38,529 nt of DNA. It comes from Patescibacteria group bacterium UBA1370 (GTDB lineage Bacteria > Patescibacteriota > Microgenomatia > UBA1400 > PJMF01). The translations under genes were made by a program, and so were the position numbers. Each line of letters opens with the position of its first letter. Position 1 is the stretch's first letter. A model generated the notes under the pieces. It made no database searches. It was given only the letters and a program-made list of their open reading frames with translations, and was not told the DNA's origin. This document shows, piece after piece, positions 31,683-38,529 of the stretch. The stretch lies in assembly GCA_002306315.1 (NCBI GenBank), contig DBRK01000020.1, positions 1 through 38,529 of the forward strand, given 5' to 3'.

Positions 31683-33227
31683 ATGTTTGTGCAAATTCAC
31701 GCTTTGTTTTCCAAGATTAAGAGCATGAGCTGGCTAGCCTGGTTGGTTGTGCTGACTGTGGTTGCAGCAGCAGTATTGCGCTTTTATAACCTGGAGGATT
31801 CCCAACAATTCTTAGGAGATCAAGGCAGGGACTCGATGGTGGTATCCCGGATTTTTACGGAACGTGACCCAGTGTTTATCGGCCCGGTGACAAGCATCGG
31901 CAACATGTACCTGGGACCGTTGTATTACTACTTTATGCTGCCGTTTCTGTGGTTGAGTTACCCCAGTCCAATGGGGCCGATATATGCCGTGGCCGCGTTG
32001 GGGACGCTGACAGTCCTAATGACATATATAGTTGGCAAAAGGATAGTTGGTGGTCGGGCAGCGGCTATAGCGGCTTTTTTTATGGCATTTTCCAGCACCG
32101 CGGTCATTCACTCGCGTTTCAGCTGGAATCCTAATCCCGCTCCGCTAATTTCCTTGCTTATGGTTTATGCCACATCCAAAGCCTGGGAAGGCAGGCATCG
32201 CTATTGGATTGCAGTGGCGACCTGTTTTGCCGTCTTAATCCAGCTCCATTATGTAGCTTTATTGAGCGCCGGGGGTGCGGGCATTATCTGGTTATTGAGT
32301 TTGAAAGAAGCAAAACAAAAAAGCGAGGGTTGGGAGTTATTAAAATCAACACTAGTGGCGGCGGGTGTAGTTATCGCCTCCTTCTTGCCGCTCTTCTTGT
32401 TTGATTTAAAACACGATTGGCTGAATGTGAGAGCTTTCTTAAATCTTTTTGTCAAGGAAGAGGCATTTGTAGGGACTGGCTCAGTTGATCTGGGGAGGAC
32501 ACTTTCACAACTGGCTATTCGTTTCCGCCGGCGGCTGTATTTGCTTATGAGCGACTTTTTGTTCGGCCAACCCGGTAGTTGGCGGGCGGCGGCGGCGGTG
32601 ATTACTTCTGTCTTGTCGATGTTGCCACTGATGCTGCAGAGAAGGAAATCAGATCAGTATTTCAAGCAATATGTTGTTCTGATGAGCTATTTGCTCGTTG
32701 GTTTGATAGGCATCACCATTTATCGTCAGACAATATACAACCACTATATTTTGTATTTGTTACCGGTGATTGCTCTGTTGTTGGGGCTGGTTTTTGACAA
32801 GGTGCTGAAAATAAATCTTCTTACCTCTTGGGCAGTGTTGGCATTTGCCATAGTCTTTGTTGTCAGCAACTGGCCAAAAATGCCTCTCAAGGATGCTGGG
32901 TGGAAACTCAGTGATATCAGCAGGACTGCCGACGCCATTGCTCAACGGGTGACGCCCGGAGAAAAGTATAATATCGTTTTGTTGGCAACAAGCCGCGATC
33001 TTTACGGTCAAAATTACCGCTACTTTCTTTTCACCCACAAAGGGAAAGAACCGATTAATCCGGAATTGGAAGTTGAGGCTGACACGCTGTTTATCATCAA
33101 TGAAGAAGGTGTAGCAGGGAACGTGACGGACTTGCCAATCTACCAGATAGAAATATTTCCCAATAAAGAGCCTGCTGAAATATTCCGAGTTCAAAACGGC
33201 CCGGAGATCACTGTCCTGAGAAATTAA
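31683..33227 (+). CDS. GT-C membrane glycosyltransferase (PMT/ArnT-like)
   Basis: 514 residues with about 11-12 membrane helices. The first external loop has 'FLGDQGRDSMVVSRIF', with the acidic residues typical of GT39/GT83 transferases that use polyprenyl-phosphate sugars, and 'GPLYYYFMLPFLWL' follows. A soluble beta-rich domain of about 100 residues ends the protein (from about 415). It would transfer a lipid-linked sugar to a glycan, lipid or protein outside the membrane. Downstream of the GT2-GtrA gene that may supply its donor. A later in-frame ATG at 31725 is possible. Confidence 0.8.
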   Translation: MFVQIHALFSKIKSMSWLAWLVVLTVVAAAVLRFYNLEDSQQFLGDQGRDSMVVSRIFTERDPVFIGPVTSIGNMYLGPLYYYFMLPFLWLSYPSPMGPIYAVAALGTLTVLMTYIVGKRIVGGRAAAIAAFFMAFSSTAVIHSRFSWNPNPAPLISLLMVYATSKAWEGRHRYWIAVATCFAVLIQLHYVALLSAGGAGIIWLLSLKEAKQKSEGWELLKSTLVAAGVVIASFLPLFLFDLKHDWLNVRAFLNLFVKEEAFVGTGSVDLGRTLSQLAIRFRRRLYLLMSDFLFGQPGSWRAAAAVITSVLSMLPLMLQRRKSDQYFKQYVVLMSYLLVGLIGITIYRQTIYNHYILYLLPVIALLLGLVFDKVLKINLLTSWAVLAFAIVFVVSNWPKMPLKDAGWKLSDISRTADAIAQRVTPGEKYNIVLLATSRDLYGQNYRYFLFTHKGKEPINPELEVEADTLFIINEEGVAGNVTDLPIYQIEIFPNKEPAEIFRVQNGPEITVLRN

Positions 33228-33249
33228 TTTTTACTCTGATACTACCAAA

Positions 33250-33268
33250 TAGTGTATGATAGACACTA
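33250..33268. promoter_or_regulatory. inverted repeat over a -10 box and start codon
   Basis: TAGTGT (33250-33255), 7 bases, ACACTA (33263-33268). It encloses the -10 box TATGAT (33255-33260) and touches ATG 33268, 7 nt past that box. It could be an operator or a small hairpin at the mRNA start. No -35 hexamer is seen. Confidence 0.4.
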
Positions 33269-34020
33269 TGAAGCCATACCTGTCGGTTGTTATCCCCTCA
33301 TATAATGAAATGAGAAACTTGAAACGCGGCGTTCTCGATGAGGTGTCTGAGTATCTGAAAAAACAGGATTACCAATGGGAAGTAATTCTCAGTGACGACG
33401 GCTCTGACGACGGCACTATCGAGGAATTACAAAAATTTGCCAAAACTCAATCCGGTTTTAAAGTTCTTTCCAACATTCATGCCGGTAAAGCCCCAACGGT
33501 AGCATCTGGAATGCTGGCCGCAGCCGGAGAATGGCGCTTGTTTGCGGATTTTGACCAATCAACTCCATTATCAGAAATTGAGAAACTCCTGGTTTACACA
33601 AAACTTGGATATGATGTGATTATCGGTTCCAGAGAAATGGTTGGCGCGGAAAGAGAGAAAGAGCCCTTTCACCGGCACTTGATGGGACGGGGATTTAATC
33701 TTCTGGTCCAAGTGTTGGCACTACCGGGAATTCTTGACACCCAGTGCGGATTTAAGCTATTTTCAGAAAAAGCTACCAAAACCCTATATCCCAAATTAGT
33801 CGTCTATGGAGGCCGGCATCAGCGCTCGGACGCCTTCACCGGTGCCTTTGATGTAGAGCTGTTGTTTTTGGCCAAGAAGTATGGTTATCAAATCAGGGAA
33901 GTGCCAATCCTGTGGAAGCACAACAAGACCGACCGGGTAAGTCCTATCAAGGACTCTTTGCGGATGCTTCGAGATATTATCAAGATCAGAATCGCAGAAA
34001 TTCAAGGTAGGTACCGCTAG
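33268..34020 (+). CDS. Alg5/DPM-like GT2 polyprenyl-phosphate glycosyltransferase
   Basis: 250 residues: 'YLSVVIPSYNEMRNLKRGV', 'VILSDDGSDDGTIEEL', 'FADFDQSTPLSEIEKL' (D-x-D), 'VIIGSREMVGAERE', 'ILDTQCGFKLFSEKA' and 'FDVELLFLAKKYGYQIREVP'. The D-T-Q-C-G-F-K-L-F stretch is typical of the dolichyl-phosphate beta-glucosyltransferase branch. No membrane helices. It would charge polyprenyl phosphate with glucose or a related sugar for the GT-C enzymes beside it. ATG 33268 is preferred over ATG 33256 because of its position relative to the -10 box and because it begins directly at the family sequence. Confidence 0.88.
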   Translation: MKPYLSVVIPSYNEMRNLKRGVLDEVSEYLKKQDYQWEVILSDDGSDDGTIEELQKFAKTQSGFKVLSNIHAGKAPTVASGMLAAAGEWRLFADFDQSTPLSEIEKLLVYTKLGYDVIIGSREMVGAEREKEPFHRHLMGRGFNLLVQVLALPGILDTQCGFKLFSEKATKTLYPKLVVYGGRHQRSDAFTGAFDVELLFLAKKYGYQIREVPILWKHNKTDRVSPIKDSLRMLRDIIKIRIAEIQGRYR

Positions 34021-34022
34021 CC

Positions 34023-35279
34023 ATGAAAGACCGGTTGCTGAAGCTTGCACTAGGCGGTTACTTTGTCAGCCTGGCTGCTTATGCTTTTCTTAGTTACGCT
34101 TTTGTTGAACCAAATCTGGTTCTTTCTTCTTCTGAAACTTATTGGAACTTTCAACAATGGATGTGGCAGCTCTATAGCCGTAGAGTAGAACTGACAGCTT
34201 TTTATTTGTTGATTATTTGTTTGTTATTCTTTTTTTATTTTCTCAGTATTAGGAGGATAAAGACGACCAAGTTGCAGCTCAGTCCTCGTAATACCCTACT
34301 GTTAATCTTGGCAGTATCAATTCCCCTGTTGCTTTCCTATAACTCTCTGTCATACGACGTTTTCAATTATATTTTTAATGCCAGAATTGTGGTCGTGTAT
34401 GGCCAAAATCCGCACGTTACAAACGCGCTGCAATTTGTCGAGGATCCATGGGTGAGGTTTATGCATAATATCCATACGAGCGCTCCCTATGGCTATGGTT
34501 GGACGATACTTTCAATAATCCCATATCTGCTAGGTGTAGGAAAATTTCTGAGCACCTGGTTGGTCTTTAGAGGCTTTATGGTGTTGGGCTTGGTCGCCGC
34601 GGTGGCGGCGGTACGATTTCTATATAAACAAATTTATGAGAAGGAAGTTCCCAGCTGGTTGTTTTTATTGTTGTTTCTCAATCCGTTGTTATTAATTGAG
34701 TCGGTCAGCAACATGCACAACGATTTTTGGATGATGGCGCCAGCAGTAGCTGGTCTAGCATATTTGGTTAGATACATAAAGACAAAACCAAGAAATATAA
34801 AGGCTTTAATACTAGGATTGTTCCTACTAAGTCTATCTATCGCTGTTAAGTTAGTAACAGTCGTTTTAGTGCCTTTAGCAGTCTTATTAGTAGGCTTAAG
34901 AGCGGCACACTATATTTGGGACAAATCAACATTTATTGCAAAGATGCAAACACTGATAATCAAATATTTGCCTGTACTGGCTACCTTGCTCTTGGCGATG
35001 CCGTATTTAACAGAGCGGTCGCAGAGATTTCTCCCCTGGTATCTGCTCTGGGTTTTGATCTTTCTGCCTCTAATCAAGCAAAAAATAGTCAGGGAAATTC
35101 TTATCGCTTTTTCAGCCAGTCAATTGCTGAGATATTTGCCCTGGATGTTAGAAAACGGCTACTCAGAGCGAATAATTATGCAACAGCAACTGATTACCTG
35201 GTGTTTGCCTGCAATCTTGCTGGTAGCTTTTCAGCTTTTGAAGAGAATAACTAAAGCGGTTTCTTTAGCTAAGCCCTGA
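34023..35279 (+). CDS. GT-C mannosyltransferase-like membrane protein
   Basis: 418 residues, about 11 helices. 'LSYDVFNYIFNARIVVVYGQ', then NPHV, resembles the 'sxDvfsYi..grl.a.yGxNPY' loop of MptA/MptB and GT87 polyprenol-phosphomannose-dependent mannosyltransferases; the acidic residue of this loop is the likely catalytic one. 'SVSNMHNDFWMMAPAVAGLA' matches the second conserved loop (N-x-H-x-D). Expected to elongate a mannan-like polymer on the outer face. Starts two bases after the GT2 gene. Confidence 0.78.
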   Translation: MKDRLLKLALGGYFVSLAAYAFLSYAFVEPNLVLSSSETYWNFQQWMWQLYSRRVELTAFYLLIICLLFFFYFLSIRRIKTTKLQLSPRNTLLLILAVSIPLLLSYNSLSYDVFNYIFNARIVVVYGQNPHVTNALQFVEDPWVRFMHNIHTSAPYGYGWTILSIIPYLLGVGKFLSTWLVFRGFMVLGLVAAVAAVRFLYKQIYEKEVPSWLFLLLFLNPLLLIESVSNMHNDFWMMAPAVAGLAYLVRYIKTKPRNIKALILGLFLLSLSIAVKLVTVVLVPLAVLLVGLRAAHYIWDKSTFIAKMQTLIIKYLPVLATLLLAMPYLTERSQRFLPWYLLWVLIFLPLIKQKIVREILIAFSASQLLRYLPWMLENGYSERIIMQQQLITWCLPAILLVAFQLLKRITKAVSLAKP

Positions 35280-35285
35280 TAGAAT
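35277..35285 (+). promoter_or_regulatory. extended -10 promoter, leaderless
   Basis: TGA-TAGAAT (-10 box 35280-35285) ends 6 nt before ATG 35292 and overlaps the upstream stop codon. No clear -35 box. Would produce a leaderless mRNA for the last glycosyltransferase of the cluster. Confidence 0.5.
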
Positions 35286-35291
35286 GAGAAT

Positions 35292-36866
35292 ATGTCAAGG
35301 CACACTGGATTTACTAGTGACAAGCGAGCGGCATTATTGCTGCTGATATTTGTTTGTCTTTATTTGACAACACACCTGATTAGGCTTGGAGACTTTCCCA
35401 TCTTTGCAGATGAAGCAATTTATATCCGCTGGGCCCAGTTAATCATAGATGATCCTGGCAGATATCTGTTTTTTGCCTTGAATGATGGCAAAACACCGCT
35501 ATTTATCTGGTTGATGGTGCCGTTTCAGCATTTCGTTGCGGATCAGGTAGTGGCAGGGCGATTAGCGTCCGTAATGGTTGGCTTGGCGCAATTGCTGTTG
35601 GCATGGAGGCTCATGGATAAATTGAGGTTTGCCAATTTTTCCAAAGTTGTTGGCGCGCTGATGTTTACATTCCTGCCTTACTGGTATTTTCATCACCGCA
35701 TGGCGTTAATGGACGGCTTGTTGGTGCTGTTTGTATCCTTGATGGCATTAGGAGTGGTAGAAGCGCTGGAGGGTAAGCGCCGCAAAACCTTGGCTACTGC
35801 GCTGATGTCTATTGGTTTAGCGGGAGGGTTATGGACTAAGTTGCCAGCTATAGTGGCTATTCCCAGTATTATTGTGTTTGCTTTACTCATGAGTTTGGAA
35901 TCTGATCAAGGCGGCAAAAAACTGCTGAAGCCTATGTCTTTGGGAATGGTTGTTGGCCTGGCCGGTTTCTTGCTGATGGCAATTCATCCAAGTTTTGGGC
36001 AGCTCTTTAACAGAGGCGGTGATTTTCTTTTTCCTGCCGGACAAATTCTCCTTCGGGGCGGCTGGCAGCAGACGTTGCCAAACTTTCCTGAGTACATTCG
36101 CTATTTTTTGCACTATCTGACGCCAGCCTTCTTGGTGTTTCTGATAGTGGGGTTGTTTAACAGTTATCGCCAACTTCGGACACATGCTTTCTTCTGGGCG
36201 GGACTGGCTTTTGTGGTGCCAATCGGGTTAATGGGCATTGTGGTTTTTCCCCGATACTTATTGCCGGCGGCTTTTTTTCTCACTATGGCTACTCTGAGCG
36301 GAGTTGATGCCTGGGTGGCAACAATGACGCCTCAGCGAGAAATTGCGAAGAGAAGAAAGCCATTTGCTTACACGGTTGCAACCAGTGCTGCGGGTGCCCT
36401 CCTATTAGGCAATAGTCTGGTTTCCGGTCTGGATTTTTTAGTCAAACAGACCACCGATTATGATAAAACGCCATTTGTGTCAGCTGACCGCGGCCAATAC
36501 TTAGAGGAGTGGGCATCGGGTCACGGAATCAGAGAAACTGTACAACTTATTCGCGCAGAAAGTCAGCATGGCTCACTGGCAGTGGCCACAGAAGGATACT
36601 TTGGAACTCTGCCAGATGGTCTGTTGGTATACATGCATGGGAATGTTCCCGACAATGTCGCCACAGATGGCATCGGCCAGCCTGTGGGAGGTATTCCTGA
36701 CTGGTTTGTTGCCCAAGCTAAATCCTTCGACAAAATCTGGTTGGTCGTAAACAGCCACAGGCTGAAAATGCGCTTAAACCCAGAACAGTTGGTCAACGAG
36801 TACTGCCGGCCAAATGCAGCTCCCTGCTTGCAGGTATGGGACATCACTCAAAACATAAAAGAATAG
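35292..36866 (+). CDS. GT-C membrane glycosyltransferase (GT39/ArnT-like)
   Basis: 524 residues with about 11 helices in the first 400 and a soluble C-terminal domain. The first loop 'DFPIFADEAIYIRWAQLI' contains the A-D-E-A motif of PMT/ArnT-type enzymes; 'LNDGKTPLFIWLMVPF' is the conserved K-P-P-L-like loop. 'FHHRMALMDGLLVLFVSLMA' fits the family's third loop (R-x-x-x-x-D). The acceptor is unknown: protein, teichoic-like polymer or lipid. Three Cys near the C-terminus may form a disulfide (YCRPNAAPC). Confidence 0.82.
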   Translation: MSRHTGFTSDKRAALLLLIFVCLYLTTHLIRLGDFPIFADEAIYIRWAQLIIDDPGRYLFFALNDGKTPLFIWLMVPFQHFVADQVVAGRLASVMVGLAQLLLAWRLMDKLRFANFSKVVGALMFTFLPYWYFHHRMALMDGLLVLFVSLMALGVVEALEGKRRKTLATALMSIGLAGGLWTKLPAIVAIPSIIVFALLMSLESDQGGKKLLKPMSLGMVVGLAGFLLMAIHPSFGQLFNRGGDFLFPAGQILLRGGWQQTLPNFPEYIRYFLHYLTPAFLVFLIVGLFNSYRQLRTHAFFWAGLAFVVPIGLMGIVVFPRYLLPAAFFLTMATLSGVDAWVATMTPQREIAKRRKPFAYTVATSAAGALLLGNSLVSGLDFLVKQTTDYDKTPFVSADRGQYLEEWASGHGIRETVQLIRAESQHGSLAVATEGYFGTLPDGLLVYMHGNVPDNVATDGIGQPVGGIPDWFVAQAKSFDKIWLVVNSHRLKMRLNPEQLVNEYCRPNAAPCLQVWDITQNIKE

Positions 36867-36882
36867 CACTATCTATTGCATA

Positions 36883-36910
36883 TTGACGCACGGAAGCGGG
36901 CAATTATAAT
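36883..36910 (+). promoter_or_regulatory. strong promoter of the histidine kinase remnant
   Basis: TTGACG (36883-36888), a 16-nt spacer and a perfect TATAAT (36905-36910). The gene starts 29 nt later at 36940. The intact promoter means the decayed gene is probably still transcribed. Confidence 0.7.
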
Positions 36911-36939
36911 TTGCTCGGGTAATCTTATTAAGCAACGGA

Positions 36940-37700
36940 ATGGATAATAATCAAAAAGTACTCCAGAAAATAGAAAGCCAGGAAAAAACCGCCAAATGGT
37001 TATTTAGATGGCGAGTAAACTGGCTGAGAAGACAAGAAGCTGACGCGCTATTGCAGAGCAGCGTTTTTGCAAATGCTTGTAAGACTCCCCTTTGCGCCTT
37101 GCTCTGCACCCTCGAAACCGCTCTCCAAAAAGAGCAAGAGGACGAATTAATCAAACATTCGCTGGAAGCTGCCAAAAGATTGAGGCAGCTGATTTCATAT
37201 TTAGAATCAGAAAAGAACGGTGTGCCTGAACATGTGTTCAGCATTTCAGAAGCTGTAAAGGGCGTTGTCCTGATTATTAGAGCATTGCATCCAGAAGCTG
37301 AAGTTAGTACCGCCATAAATCCTGCCATTTATTTAGTTGGTCCACAGTTGTATTTCCAGGAAGCAGTGTAGTGCATCGTTATGAATGCAATCGAATCCTA
37401 TCGCAAAGGCCAAACACCCAAGGTAATGATATCTGCACAAGTTCGGGCTCGAGGAATACAACTGGATATCATTGACTCCGGCAGAGGGATGTCCACAATG
37501 GAAAACACCTGGCTAGCTTTCGCGGCGCCACTGTCAAAAGGAGTGGTAGCGGCATAGGTGTCACTACTACCAAACTGATCATCAAGAAATACTTTTCTGG
37601 TAAAGTACTAACTCAAACCGATCGAGGAATCGGCACCAGGGTGACTTTTCAATTTCCTGTCACCAACCAGTCGGTAGCCAAAGCCTCTAACGGTTTGTAG
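36940..37700 (+). pseudogene. histidine kinase, decayed
   Basis: The frame from ATG 36940 encodes a HisKA-like helical hairpin: 'SSVFANACKTPLCALLCTLE' aligns with the H-box pattern F-x-H-E-L-R-T-P-L, but residue 45 is Asn (AAT, 37072-37074) where the phosphoacceptor His (CAT) should be. A TAG at 37369-37371 then stops the frame. In the same frame directly after it, 'CIVMNAIESYRKG' is the N box of a HATPase domain and 'LDIIDSGRGMS' is the G1 box. At 37535-37538 (AAAA) the sense moves to the -1 frame, which continues 'RSGSGIGVTTTKLIIKKYFSG' (G2 box) and 'GTRVTFQFPV' to a TAG at 37698-37700. One lost A explains the shift. The 3' end overlaps the convergent response regulator. No membrane segment is present, so it was a soluble kinase. 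Confidence 0.75.
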
Positions 37701-38327
37701 TTGCCTCGCGGCAGACCCGAGTTTAACTCTAATTTTCCTAATATATGCGTCTACTGTTGAGTGAGTGGGAATGTTGCATCTGCTTCCCCAAACTGCATCG
37801 ATAATGCTGTCTCTGGTGACTATTTGTTGTTGTCTTCTGGCAAGATAGCCAAAGATCTGATTTTCCTTGCGTCTTAGTTGCGCGGTTCTGCCTGCGCTTG
37901 AGACCAATCCGGTTGCAGGATTATATTTAAGATCACCGATTTGAAACTCCGGATCTTTCCCGATTTTCTCTTTGAATGCCAGAGATTCAATCTTAAGCAA
38001 CAATTCCTTAATCGAAAAAGGTTTGGGCAAATAATCATCAGCCCCGGTGCTTAAACCTTTTATCCTTTCGGAGGTATCTCCTAGTTGAGACAGTAGAATT
38101 GTTCTGGTGTGATAACTGACTTCGTTTAGATAATTGATAATCTCTATGCCATCACCATCCTCAAGGACTCGATCGAGCAGGGCGATGTCGATTTTCTTTT
38201 GTTCCAGAATGTCGTAGGCTTCTTCCAGACTCTTAGCCAGGAAGCATTGATACTTATGGGAGGGTAAAGCAATCATCAACTGTTTGCTGAGGAGCAGGTC
38301 GTTTTCTACGATTAATAGAGTGTGCAT
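37608..38327 (-). CDS. OmpR-family response regulator
   Basis: 239 residues. Receiver domain: acidic pocket (VENDL, 7-11), phosphoacceptor Asp52 in 'IALLDRVLEDGDG', a Ser/Thr position in 'TILLSQLG' and Lys102 in 'YLPKPFSIKELL', so it is complete. C-terminal winged helix of the Trans_reg_C type: 'LRRKENQIFGYLARRQQQIV', 'HSTVDAYIRKIRVKL' (recognition helix) and 'LQTVRGFGYRLV'. ATG 38327 is chosen over ATG 38336 because it lies 7 nt after a TATTAT -10 box. The cognate kinase was probably the decayed gene that converges on it, so this regulator may now be orphan or phosphorylated by another kinase or by acetyl phosphate. Confidence 0.92.
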   Translation of the reverse strand: MHTLLIVENDLLLSKQLMIALPSHKYQCFLAKSLEEAYDILEQKKIDIALLDRVLEDGDGIEIINYLNEVSYHTRTILLSQLGDTSERIKGLSTGADDYLPKPFSIKELLLKIESLAFKEKIGKDPEFQIGDLKYNPATGLVSSAGRTAQLRRKENQIFGYLARRQQQIVTRDSIIDAVWGSRCNIPTHSTVDAYIRKIRVKLGSAARQLQTVRGFGYRLVGDRKLKSHPGADSSIGLS

Positions 38328-38334
38328 CCGCTGC

Positions 38335-38362
38335 ATAATAACGTGCTTTAAAGAGAAATCAA
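38335..38362 (-). promoter_or_regulatory. promoter of the response regulator, leaderless
   Basis: On the minus strand: TTGATT (38362-38357), a 16-nt spacer, TATTAT (38340-38335), then 7 nt to ATG 38327. The alternative ATG 38336 overlaps the -10 box itself and so cannot be the start from this promoter. Confidence 0.6.
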
Positions 38363-38414
38363 GAAGCGAGTAAAAAGCAGCAATTTGATATAATAATTTT
38401 TTCTTTCAGGGAAA

Positions 38415-38436
38415 TTTCTGGCAAAATTGTCAGAAA
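38415..38436. repeat. 22-bp palindrome between response regulator and tRNA-Gln
   Basis: TTTCTG-G-CAA-AA-TTG-T-CAGAAA. Arms pair 6+3 with one G/T position. It lies between the divergent promoters of the response regulator and the tRNA gene. No T run follows on either side, so an operator is more likely than a terminator. Confidence 0.45.
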
Positions 38437-38456
38437 ATGGTAAACTATACCAGTGT

Positions 38457-38527
38457 TCCCGGGTAGTGAAATGGCATCACAACAGGTTCTGGCCCTGTTA
38501 TTTAAGGTTCGAATCCTTACCCGGGAT
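38457..38527 (+). tRNA. tRNA-Gln (anticodon CTG)
   Basis: Acceptor TCCCGGG pairs with CCCGGGA; D arm GTAGTGAAATGGCATCAC; anticodon stem ACAGG/CCTGT around TTCTGGC (anticodon CTG); T arm TAAGG-TTCGAAT-CCTTA. The U1-A72 first pair fits tRNA-Gln. The discriminator is T and no CCA is encoded (the bases after the A are TCA, then the window ends). Confidence 0.9.
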
Positions 38528-38529
38528 CA

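Noticed and set aside
32579..32600. GGC-rich triplet run inside a GT-C gene as a repeat element.
   Set aside because: It encodes an alanine-rich membrane helix in frame and is explained by composition.
1..38529. CRISPR arrays, insertion sequences, prophage genes or attachment sites.
   Set aside because: No spaced direct repeats, transposase, integrase or phage structural genes were found in any frame.

Overview
The window looks like a chromosomal piece of a Candidate Phyla Radiation (Patescibacteria) bacterium, possibly of the Microgenomates type. The lineage is inferred from gene style, not from a marker search: compact minimal-length housekeeping genes, many ATGA stop/start overlaps, small one-helix membrane proteins, GT2-GtrA fusions, a DUF3048 protein and a single-membrane style envelope. 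The genetic code is standard: TGA, TAA and TAG all end genes, and TGA overlaps the next start at several junctions. Both tRNA genes lack an encoded CCA tail, and a CCA-adding enzyme is present.

Region 1 (1-7.5 kb) is accessory and surface-related. It holds a broken PIN-domain gene, a secreted protein, a methyltransferase, tRNA-Glu(CTC), a four-helix membrane protein with a stop at its third codon, and a TasA-like / SipW-like / second SipW-dependent surface protein operon. The last gene of that operon is split by a frameshift at an A6 run. A CAP-domain membrane protein follows.

Region 2 (7.6-24 kb) is mostly housekeeping: a sugar nucleotidyltransferase, a coiled-coil and membrane gene set, a zinc-type ABC importer (znuA-znuC-znuB, minus strand) with a promoter-overlapping palindrome, frr, rseP, DUF3048, a winged-helix protein, secD-secF-nudix, cca and recJ. 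A divergent RelA/SpoT-like protein lies convergent to recJ.

Region 3 (24.2-27.1 kb) holds a clear T-box leader with antiterminator and terminator ahead of aspS. The encoded AspRS is bacterial in type but lacks the GAD insertion domain. A D,D-carboxypeptidase follows.

Region 4 (27.2-36.9 kb) is a surface-glycan cluster: UDP-glucose dehydrogenase, a GDP-deoxymannose reductase, GDP-mannose 4,6-dehydratase, two polyprenyl-phosphate glycosyltransferases of the GT2 type and three GT-C membrane glycosyltransferases. Together they suggest nucleotide-sugar synthesis, transfer to a lipid carrier and transfer to polymers or proteins outside the membrane.

Region 5 (36.9-38.5 kb) has a decaying histidine kinase (phosphoacceptor His replaced by Asn, one nonsense codon, one frameshift) convergent with an intact OmpR-type response regulator, then tRNA-Gln(CTG). 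Two window-wide patterns stand out. At least six genes have a -10 box only 6-9 nt before the start codon, implying leaderless mRNAs. Four genes for surface, sensing or toxin functions carry disabling lesions while the housekeeping genes are intact.
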